From Campylobacteraceae bacterium (GTDB taxonomy: Bacteria; Campylobacterota; Campylobacteria; Campylobacterales; Sulfurospirillaceae): a stretch of 12,882 nt of DNA. A program made the position numbers and the translations under genes. Positions 1 through 5,497 of this stretch are shown here, piece by piece (positions within the stretch are counted from its first letter, which is position 1; every line of letters begins with the position of its first letter). The stretch is taken from assembly GCA_027013265.1 (NCBI GenBank), contig JALUXQ010000113.1, forward strand, positions 1 to 12,882, written 5' to 3'. Under the pieces are notes generated by a model. That model did not search any database. It was given only the letters and a program-made list of their open reading frames with translations, and had not been told where the DNA came from.

Positions 1-5
1 GTATC

Positions 6-485
6 GTGCAAAAACCACAAAGCAACGGAGACGATTGTTGCACGCCTCAGCCAAAAGATAAAGCATTTTGCCCCTTGTGCCACCGCGAAGCAAAAGGAGT
101 TTTAAGTAAAACCCTAGAAGCCTTATTGGTAGCTAGCACAAAAGAAAAACTAAGCAGTTTAGATGGATTTTCTTACTGCAAAACCTCTACATGTAGAGCT
201 ATTTATTTTAGAGGTGATGAGGTTCTAACACAAGATGATTTGAGCGTAAGTGTCGGATTAAAAGATGGAGCCAAGCCTGCAAATATGTGCTACTGCTTTG
301 GATGGACAAAACAAAGAATCAAAGAAGATTTGCTAAAAAATGGCAAAAGCTCTGCCATAAAAGATATAAAACACAATATGGACACCATCGGCTGCTCGTG
401 TGAGATAAAAAATCCAAGTGGAAAGTGTTGTATGGGAGATGTCACAAAAGTAGTTAAAGAGATAGAAAAAGAAATCAAGAAATAA
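6..485 (+). CDS. CopZ N-domain-like zinc/[2Fe-2S] protein of the mer operon
   Basis: A small soluble cysteine-rich protein of about 159 residues without signal peptide or membrane segment. Cysteines fall in clusters: CC at 11-12, CPLC at 22-25, C58 and C63, CYC at 95-97, CSC at 130-132 and CC at 141-142. The spacing resembles the N-terminal half of archaeal CopZ, where one cysteine group binds zinc and a C-x-C...C...C group holds a [2Fe-2S] cluster; that assignment is inference from the family. The heavy-metal-associated domain that completes classical CopZ is absent here, so this is a stand-alone Fe-S/Zn module. It lies 9 nt before merC on the same strand and is probably the first visible gene of the mer operon. 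A redox or metal-chaperone role in the cytoplasm is plausible but unproven. The start is a GTG only 5 nt from the window edge and the frame stays open to the edge, so the true start may lie further upstream. Confidence 0.72.
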   Translation: MQKPQSNGDDCCTPQPKDKAFCPLCHREAKGVLSKTLEALLVASTKEKLSSLDGFSYCKTSTCRAIYFRGDEVLTQDDLSVSVGLKDGAKPANMCYCFGWTKQRIKEDLLKNGKSSAIKDIKHNMDTIGCSCEIKNPSGKCCMGDVTKVVKEIEKEIKK

Positions 486-494
486 GGATAAAAA

Positions 495-932
495 ATGTCA
501 GAAAAAATGTTAAAAACAGGTAAAGCGACTAGCTCAGTAGGAGCGTTTGTTTCAGTTTTAGGATGCGCAGCTTGCTTTCCCGCGGCTGCAAGTTTTGGAG
601 CAGCTATTGGCTTAGGGTTTTTAACCCAATGGGAAAGTGTTTTTGTAAGTGTGTTATTACCACTTTTTGCAACAATTGCATTGATTATAAATCTTTTGGG
701 ATATAGGACTCATAAGCAGTTAAAAAGAACACTTTTTGGGATAAGTGGTCCTATACTTGTACTTCTTTGGAAGCCATTGATGCACTTGGGTCTCCCTGGT
801 GCAACCGTTATGTACACTGGTATCGCTCTAATGCTCATAGTTTCTATTTGGGATATATTTTCACCTGCAAATAAACATTGTGGAGACGATGGCTGTTCAA
901 CTGATGGTTGTAGCGTACCTAACAAAGGATAA
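495..932 (+). CDS. merC: MerC mercuric transport protein
   Basis: Inner-membrane Hg(II) uptake protein of 145 residues, close to the usual MerC length. The GCAACFPA motif (Cys24, Cys27) in the first membrane segment is the signature of the MerC family and is followed by a stretch very like the Tn21 protein (SFGAAIGLGFL). Four hydrophobic segments are visible. The tail after the last one carries Cys129, Cys134 and Cys139, which in this family face the cytoplasm and are thought to pass Hg(II) towards MerA. AAGGAT at 484-489 precedes the ATG, and the stop lies 3 nt before the merA start, so the two are co-translated. The operon also encodes a MerT-like carrier, so two Hg(II) importers coexist. 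Family identity is clear from the motifs; activity is inferred. Confidence 0.93.
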   Translation: MSEKMLKTGKATSSVGAFVSVLGCAACFPAAASFGAAIGLGFLTQWESVFVSVLLPLFATIALIINLLGYRTHKQLKRTLFGISGPILVLLWKPLMHLGLPGATVMYTGIALMLIVSIWDIFSPANKHCGDDGCSTDGCSVPNKG

Positions 933-935
933 AAG

Positions 936-2330
936 ATGAAACATGTAGCCATTATAGGAAGTGGTGCAACAGCTTTTGCAGCCGCCATAAAAGCAAGTGA
1001 TGGTGGAGCTAGAGTGAGCATGATAGAGAGTGGAGTAACTGGCGGAACTTGTGTAAATATCGGCTGTGTCCCCTCTAAGATCATGATTCGCTCGGCTCAT
1101 ATCGCACATTTGCGACAAAATAGTCCTTTTGATGATGGGGTTAAGCCTTGCAATACTGAGATAAATCGCGAAGTATTGTTAAAGCAACAGCAAGCAAGAG
1201 TTGATGAACTTCGCCATGCAAAATATGAAAATATACTGGATATCAACCCCTCTATCAAACTAATTCATGGGTTTGCAACTTTTAAAGATAGATATACTTT
1301 GGAAGTCAAATTAAATCAAGGTGGAACACAAGAGATAAAGTTTGATAAAGCCTTGATTGCAACTGGTGCTTCGCCTTTTATACCAAATATAGAAGGCTTA
1401 AGAGACACACCTTTTTGGACTTCTACTGAGGCCTTGGTGGCGAAAAAAATACCACAAAATTTAGCAGTATATGGAAGTTCATCCGTGGCACTCGAACTTG
1501 CTCAAGCATATCAAAGATTAGGCTCAAATGTTACTTTGATAGCACTAAGTAAGCTTCTTTCAAGAGAGGATAATCTAATAGGAGTAGAGTTAGAGAAGAT
1601 TCTTAAAACAGAGGGCATGAAAATCATAAAAAATGCAAATTTTCAAAGTGTATCTTATGAAAACCATATTTTTGAGTTGGTGGTTAATGACAAAAAGATA
1701 CATAGCGATGGGCTGCTTATAGCAACAGGTAGAAAATCAAATACTTCAAAATTGGGACTTGAAAATATAGGTATAGAGATAGATTCAAGCGGAGCAGTAG
1801 TTGTGGATGACCATTTACAAACAAACCTCAAACATATATATGCAGGAGGAGATTGTACTAGCAATCCTGCTTTTGTGTATGTCGCTGCAGCTGCGGGAAC
1901 TAAGGCAGCTGCCAATATGTTAGGCAAAGATGAGATTTTGGATCTCTCAATAGTGCCCGCAGTTGTATTTACAGAGCCTCAAATAGCAACAGTCGGATTT
2001 GATGAAAAAGAGGCAAAGCGAAAAGGTTATGAAGTAGATACAAGAGTTTTGGATTTAGAAAATGTCCCAAGAGCTCTTGCAAATTTTGATATATCTGGTT
2101 TTATAAAAATGGTAGCACAAAAAGATACAGGTTTGCTTTTAGGGGTTCAAGCCTTATGCGATAATGCGAGCGATATCATACAAAGTGCCGCTTTGGCAAT
2201 AAGAGCTAAGATGAGTGTGCAAGAGCTTGCGAGTGAACTCTTCCCATATTTAAGCATGGTTGAGGGTTTAAAGCTTTGTGCACAAACATTTAACAAAGAT
2301 GTAAAACAATTATCTTGCTGTGCAGGATAG
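936..2330 (+). CDS. merA: Mercuric reductase MerA, short form without the N-terminal HMA domain
   Basis: Cytoplasmic FAD-dependent pyridine nucleotide-disulfide oxidoreductase that reduces Hg(II) to volatile Hg(0) with NADPH. The 464-residue protein starts directly at the FAD dinucleotide fold (GSGATA, residues 8-13). The redox-active pair is in GGTCVNIGCVPSK (Cys39, Cys44). A second nucleotide-binding region lies near 180-200, and the dimerisation domain covers roughly the last 120 residues. The C-terminus ends NKDVKQLSCCAG with vicinal Cys461-Cys462, the mercury-binding pair that separates MerA from lipoamide dehydrogenase and glutathione reductase. The NmerA metallochaperone domain found in many MerA proteins is missing, so delivery must come directly from the carriers or another protein. 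An extra cysteine (Cys448) stands in LKLCAQTF where Tn501 MerA has alanine. AAAGGAT at 924-930 serves as ribosome-binding site. Confidence 0.97.
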   Translation: MKHVAIIGSGATAFAAAIKASDGGARVSMIESGVTGGTCVNIGCVPSKIMIRSAHIAHLRQNSPFDDGVKPCNTEINREVLLKQQQARVDELRHAKYENILDINPSIKLIHGFATFKDRYTLEVKLNQGGTQEIKFDKALIATGASPFIPNIEGLRDTPFWTSTEALVAKKIPQNLAVYGSSSVALELAQAYQRLGSNVTLIALSKLLSREDNLIGVELEKILKTEGMKIIKNANFQSVSYENHIFELVVNDKKIHSDGLLIATGRKSNTSKLGLENIGIEIDSSGAVVVDDHLQTNLKHIYAGGDCTSNPAFVYVAAAAGTKAAANMLGKDEILDLSIVPAVVFTEPQIATVGFDEKEAKRKGYEVDTRVLDLENVPRALANFDISGFIKMVAQKDTGLLLGVQALCDNASDIIQSAALAIRAKMSVQELASELFPYLSMVEGLKLCAQTFNKDVKQLSCCAG

Positions 2331-2334
2331 AATA

Positions 2335-2338
2335 GGAG
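2335..2338 (+). promoter_or_regulatory. Ribosome-binding site fixing the merT-like start
   Basis: GGAG sits 5 nt before the ATG at 2344. An in-frame ATG at 2320 would lie inside the end of merA and lacks a comparable site, so 2344 is chosen. Confidence 0.8.
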
Positions 2339-2343
2339 TAGAT

Positions 2344-2730
2344 ATGAAAAGTAAAATAACAGATAATTTAAAGTGGATGACGCTTTTGATAACAGGAAGT
2401 ACACTGTTGTGCTGTGCGTTACCTATTCTCTTGGTTTCATTAGGGCTTGGAGCGACAGTTGCAAGTTTGAATTTTAATGTTCCAGGACTACTTTTTTTAG
2501 CAGAGCATAAGGTTTGGACATTTAGTATATCTGCCCTTATGTTGCTGTTTTTAGTGTGGATTATATGGCGACCGAACCAAAGTTGTCCAAGTGATCCTGA
2601 GCTGGCCAAATATTGTGAAAGCTCAAAGAAATGGAATAAAAGAGTTTTCTTTTTGAGCGTGGCTATATGGTTTACTAGCTTTTTTGCTAGTTATTTACTC
2701 TTGCCTTTGCGAGAGTTCTTTAATATTTAA
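2344..2730 (+). CDS. merT: MerT-like mercuric ion inner-membrane transporter
   Basis: A 128-residue protein with three membrane segments (about 12-42, 57-75 and 100-121), the MerT layout. The first segment holds the vicinal pair Cys23-Cys24 in the LLCCALP motif, which in MerT accepts Hg(II) from periplasmic MerP. The loop between segments two and three carries Cys81 and Cys91, matching the second, cytoplasmic cysteine pair of MerT that hands the ion to MerA. It is somewhat longer than Tn501 MerT (116 residues), and the spacing of the loop pair (ten residues) is wider than usual. It lies 13 nt after merA and 10 nt before merP; the downstream merP supports the call because the MerT-MerP pair functions together. 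MerF, which has only two segments, is less likely given the third segment. Confidence 0.83.
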   Translation: MKSKITDNLKWMTLLITGSTLLCCALPILLVSLGLGATVASLNFNVPGLLFLAEHKVWTFSISALMLLFLVWIIWRPNQSCPSDPELAKYCESSKKWNKRVFFLSVAIWFTSFFASYLLLPLREFFNI

Positions 2731-2734
2731 GGAG
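2731..2734 (+). promoter_or_regulatory. Ribosome-binding site fixing the merP start
   Basis: GGAG directly after the merT-like stop, 6 nt before the ATG at 2741. The alternative in-frame start at 2684 would overlap merT and would put extra residues before the signal peptide. Confidence 0.82.
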
Positions 2735-2740
2735 AAAGTT

Positions 2741-3028
2741 ATGAAAAAGTTATTGATCGCTAGTTTATTGGCTGGAGCATTTATGGTGCCATCAACATTT
2801 GCAAGAACTGTAGATATAGGCGTATATGGGATGACATGTGCATTTTGTGCGGATAGTTTAGATAGAAAATTCAAGAAAATGGATGGTGTATCTAAAGTGG
2901 ATGTTAGCTTGAAATTGAAAAAAATTAGGCTAGAAACAAAAGGAGACAAGCCAAGTATTAAAGAGATGAAACAAGCTGTTCTTGATACCGGGTTTACGCC
3001 TACTAAAGTAACAGTGGTATCAAAATGA
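2741..3028 (+). CDS. merP: MerP periplasmic mercuric ion-binding protein
   Basis: A 95-residue precursor with a typical Sec signal peptide (MKK, a hydrophobic core, and a likely cleavage after STFA at residue 21), leaving a mature protein of about 74 residues. The mature part is a heavy-metal-associated domain with GMTCAFC (Cys33, Cys36), the site that binds Hg(II) linearly between two thiols. The cysteines fall at the same positions as in classical MerP. It captures Hg(II) in the periplasm and passes it to the Cys-Cys pair of the MerT-like carrier encoded just upstream. The residues between and after the cysteines (AFCADS) differ from the SACP common in Tn-borne MerP. The stop codon overlaps the start of the next gene (ATGA), which points to translational coupling with an outer-membrane protein. 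Confidence 0.93.
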   Translation: MKKLLIASLLAGAFMVPSTFARTVDIGVYGMTCAFCADSLDRKFKKMDGVSKVDVSLKLKKIRLETKGDKPSIKEMKQAVLDTGFTPTKVTVVSK

Positions 3029-3732
3029 GAAATTTGAAAATACTTATTTTGCTACTGATTGCTAGTAGTGCTTTTAGCATGGGGTTGCGCTCTTTTGTGG
3101 CGCTCCCTGTGCAAAAAAATCATTTTGTCGGCAGAGTTTTATATGATTCTTCGAAAGATACAAATATTGATACACTCACAACAAGTTTGATGTATGGAAT
3201 AGATCCAAAACAAACTGTGATAGTTGCTATGCCTTATAGATTAAGCCCAACAGGAGCGAATAGACAAGGTGATGTATCTTTGCTGTATAGATATACAATT
3301 TTCAGACAAGACAGTGAGCAAGGAACTAAAAGATTAGGCCTTTTGGGAGGTGGCATTGTGCCAACAGACAGTGCAAGAGATGGTGCTTTGCAAGCAGGTT
3401 TCATATATACATATTTCATAGGAAAAAATGAGATAGATGTAGATGCTATTTATCAAAAAGGCTTAAATAATCGTTTAAACAGTGGCAAATATGATATCTC
3501 ATGGCAACACCGCCTCTTCCCAGTTGTTCGCCCAGATTGGGGTTTGAGTTATGAGATAAACAGCATAGTTGAGTTAAATGGCAGATATATGCAAGGCAAC
3601 AGCATCACACATCAAGTCACGCTAGGAGTCCAACTTATCAATCCTAGATGGGTATTAGAAGGTGGCATTGTAAAAGACATAAATAATGCTCATGACACCA
3701 ACTATATTGCCAGCTTTAGATACAATTTTTAG
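3025..3732 (+). CDS. Outer-membrane beta-barrel protein coupled to merP
   Basis: A 235-residue protein with a signal peptide (about residues 1-18, ending SSAFS) followed by many short alternating hydrophobic/polar stretches rich in Gly, Tyr and Asn. It ends in RYNF with a terminal phenylalanine, the usual recognition signal for outer-membrane barrel assembly. There are no cysteines in the mature part and no long hydrophobic helix. The size would fit a barrel of about 10-12 strands. I do not recognise the precise family; it resembles uncharacterised transporter-like barrels found beside metal genes. Its ATG shares bases with the merP stop (ATGA), so it was probably selected together with MerP. 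A role in passage of mercury or protection at the outer membrane is inference from context only. After the stop a 64-nt gap without a clear terminator separates it from the thioredoxin-like gene. Confidence 0.7.
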   Translation: MRNLKILILLLIASSAFSMGLRSFVALPVQKNHFVGRVLYDSSKDTNIDTLTTSLMYGIDPKQTVIVAMPYRLSPTGANRQGDVSLLYRYTIFRQDSEQGTKRLGLLGGGIVPTDSARDGALQAGFIYTYFIGKNEIDVDAIYQKGLNNRLNSGKYDISWQHRLFPVVRPDWGLSYEINSIVELNGRYMQGNSITHQVTLGVQLINPRWVLEGGIVKDINNAHDTNYIASFRYNF

Positions 3733-3796
3733 TAAACGAACAATAAAATAAAGATAGAAGCGAAAGAATTAGCACTATATCATACGAGGAGAAATT

Positions 3797-4048
3797 ATGT
3801 TAAATATTGAAGTGTTTTCAGCCCCAGGATGTGGAAAGTGTGGTCATGCAAAAGAAATTTTAAAAAATATTGCCCTTCAATATAAAGAAAATTTGACTTG
3901 GCGTGAGGTTGATATCATGCAAGATATGGATTATGCGGTAGAGCTTGGGGTATTGAGTACACCAGCTATTGCGATAGACGGACAGTTAGTCTTTACTTCA
4001 TTGCCATCAAAAGAGAAACTTTTAGCTGAAATTGAAAGGAGATTATGA
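3797..4048 (+). CDS. Small thioredoxin/glutaredoxin-fold protein with CGKC active site
   Basis: An 83-residue protein with a compact thioredoxin fold. It has an N-terminal beta strand (IEVFSAPG), the dithiol motif CGKC at residues 12-15 at the start of helix 1, and a cis-proline motif STPA near 54-57. No signal peptide is present, so it should be cytoplasmic. The size matches the mini-thioredoxin group (thioredoxin-like proteins of 75-90 residues) rather than full thioredoxins of about 108. AGGAG at 3787-3791 lies 5 nt before the ATG. The stop overlaps the region just before the CcdA/DsbD-like gene, with the next ATG 1 nt after the stop, so the two are almost certainly a unit: a cytoplasmic dithiol donor and a membrane thiol-electron conduit. 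Location after merP and the barrel gene suggests use in mercury-stressed cells, but this is inferred. Confidence 0.85.
   Translation: MLNIEVFSAPGCGKCGHAKEILKNIALQYKENLTWREVDIMQDMDYAVELGVLSTPAIAIDGQLVFTSLPSKEKLLAEIERRL
4035..4041 (+). promoter_or_regulatory. Ribosome-binding site fixing the CcdA/DsbD-like start
   Basis: AAAGGAG inside the last codons of the thioredoxin-like gene, 8 nt before the ATG at 4050. A longer reading from a TTG at 4032 would use this site as coding sequence, so the ATG is preferred. Confidence 0.8.
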
Positions 4049-4049
4049 T

Positions 4050-5342
4050 ATGTTTGAACTAGCTATAGCTGCACTTTTAGGACTCTTGGCTTTTTTAGAG
4101 CCATGTACCATAGCCACATACAGTATGAATTCCGCACGAATACATAAGCTCTCCAATGCAAAAAAGATACAAAATATTTTTTATTTGCTGTTTATTAAAT
4201 CGCTTATCCTTGCTGGCATTTTTTTGGCTATAACCTATCTTTTTTCTGAAGTGTCACTCTTTTTTATAGGGAGTGTCTTAGTCGTATTTTCAATAATGTA
4301 TATTTTAGGGCAAAAGATTTATTTTCATGTGCCTCATATTGATATATATAGGTTGCTTCCAAATTCAAAGCATTTGTCACAAACATTAAAACTCTCCTTG
4401 AGCATACCAGCGTGCAATATCCCTATCGTGATTTTGTTGAGTCTTGTTTTGATTAATGTTCATTCATATGAAATAGCCATATTATCAGCCATTATATATA
4501 CTTTTTTTTACACTTTACCTACAATATATCTCGTGTTTAAAGGTTTTACTGATAAGTCTAAACTGTTTTTCTCAGCCTTAGGCACTTTTATGCCTCCTTT
4601 TACGGCTTTTATATTTTTTATTTTGGCTTTGTACATATTTTCTATTTCTTACTCAATTGATTTAGAATTTTTTAAAGAAAAATTAGCACATCCAAGTATA
4701 GGTGCCTTGCTTTTAGGTTTTCTTGCTGGATTTATCTTTAGCTTTAATCCAATCTCTTTTGCATCTATCCCCATGATGTTGGCTTATGTAGTTAAGGGAA
4801 AAGAAAAAAACCGTGCATTGATTTTAGGTATTTCATTTATAGGGGGCATGTTAGTTACACACATAATATTAGGTTTGATAACAGCACTTGGTGGCGAGTG
4901 GATTAAAGGTATTATGGGGAGTCGCTGGAACTTAGTTATTGCTCCAATATTGATTTTTCTAGGTATTGTTTGGTCTGGTTTGATAAAGATTAAAATGCCT
5001 TGGATTAGCGCAAATGCTTACAAGGTAGCCAGCGTAGGAGGTGCTTTTTTATTGGCTATACCTTTTTCTATAGCTGTTTGTCCTTTTTGTACTCCAGCAC
5101 TTTTAGTCATGTTGGCTTCTAGCACAGCCATAGGTTCCCCATTGTTTGGAATGGCGCTTTTAGGCTCTTTTGCCTTGGGTAGAAGTATCCCGATGCTCAT
5201 AGGAGCATTTAGTATGGCTTGGCTGGAAAAGATTCGCATCTTTAGTGTGTATCAGAGATATTTTGAATACCTCTCTTCTATCGTATTGATAAGCGTAGGT
5301 TTGTATCTACTAAATGGATACTTTCTCCTTGTGGGGTATTAG
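4050..5342 (+). CDS. Tandem CcdA/DsbD-like membrane thiol-electron transport protein
   Basis: A 430-residue integral membrane protein with roughly a dozen hydrophobic segments and an apparent internal duplication. Each half begins with a GLLAF/GFLAGF stretch typical of the CcdA/DsbD transmembrane family. The first half has the canonical two single cysteines: Cys19 in LEPCT (equivalent to SPC of CcdA) and Cys122 in IPACNIP. The second half reads FSFNP where SPC is expected (no cysteine) and instead carries a CPFC pair (Cys344, Cys347) in the later segment. These four are the only cysteines. CcdA/DsbD proteins move reducing equivalents from cytoplasmic thioredoxin to periplasmic thiol proteins; the adjacent CGKC protein is a natural partner. 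The periplasmic target is unknown; MerP or mercury-blocked envelope thiols are candidates by context. A separate role in cytochrome c maturation cannot be excluded, though no such genes are nearby. Confidence 0.8.
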   Translation: MFELAIAALLGLLAFLEPCTIATYSMNSARIHKLSNAKKIQNIFYLLFIKSLILAGIFLAITYLFSEVSLFFIGSVLVVFSIMYILGQKIYFHVPHIDIYRLLPNSKHLSQTLKLSLSIPACNIPIVILLSLVLINVHSYEIAILSAIIYTFFYTLPTIYLVFKGFTDKSKLFFSALGTFMPPFTAFIFFILALYIFSISYSIDLEFFKEKLAHPSIGALLLGFLAGFIFSFNPISFASIPMMLAYVVKGKEKNRALILGISFIGGMLVTHIILGLITALGGEWIKGIMGSRWNLVIAPILIFLGIVWSGLIKIKMPWISANAYKVASVGGAFLLAIPFSIAVCPFCTPALLVMLASSTAIGSPLFGMALLGSFALGRSIPMLIGAFSMAWLEKIRIFSVYQRYFEYLSSIVLISVGLYLLNGYFLLVGY

Positions 5343-5433
5343 AAGTGAGCTTTCGCACTTATTTGATTGGCGTAGGAGTTAATTTTTAACCAAGACGAAA
5401 CCCTCCTTTTAAAACGAATATGTTTTTAAAATC

Positions 5434-5467
5434 AGCGTTCGAGATGCCCACCTCGAACGCTTTTTTT
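5434..5467 (+). terminator. Rho-independent terminator of the mer operon
   Basis: A perfect 10-bp stem (5434-5443 with 5452-5461) with an 8-nt loop is followed by a run of seven T. It lies 91 nt after the last mer-region gene and just before the next promoter, so it separates the two transcription units. Some weaker hairpins (for example around 5378-5390 and 5411-5426) precede it. Confidence 0.9.
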
Positions 5468-5485
5468 ATGCCCAAAATCTTATGG

Positions 5486-5491
5486 TATAAT
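5486..5491 (+). promoter_or_regulatory. -10 box (TATAAT) of the peptide-binding protein gene
   Basis: A perfect TATAAT, preceded by TATGG, lies 18 nt after the terminator T-run. No clear -35 is visible, as is usual for the main sigma factor of Campylobacterota. The ATG begins only 6 nt after the box, so transcription would start at or next to the start codon. Confidence 0.7.
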
Positions 5492-5497
5492 CTCAAA

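Noticed and set aside
2320..2343. Earlier starts for the merT-like gene (2320), merP (2684) and the CcdA-like gene (4032).
   Set aside because: Each would overlap the preceding gene without its own ribosome-binding site, while GGAG-type sites lie at proper distance before the later ATGs.
3733..3796. Separate promoter or terminator between the barrel gene and the thioredoxin-like gene.
   Set aside because: Only AT-rich sequence with weak TATATC-like bases and no hairpin with T-run; not enough to split the operon.
5420..5497. N-terminal extension of the peptide-binding protein from an ATG at 5420.
   Set aside because: It runs through the rho-independent terminator and the TATAAT box and would bury the signal peptide, which begins properly at 5498.
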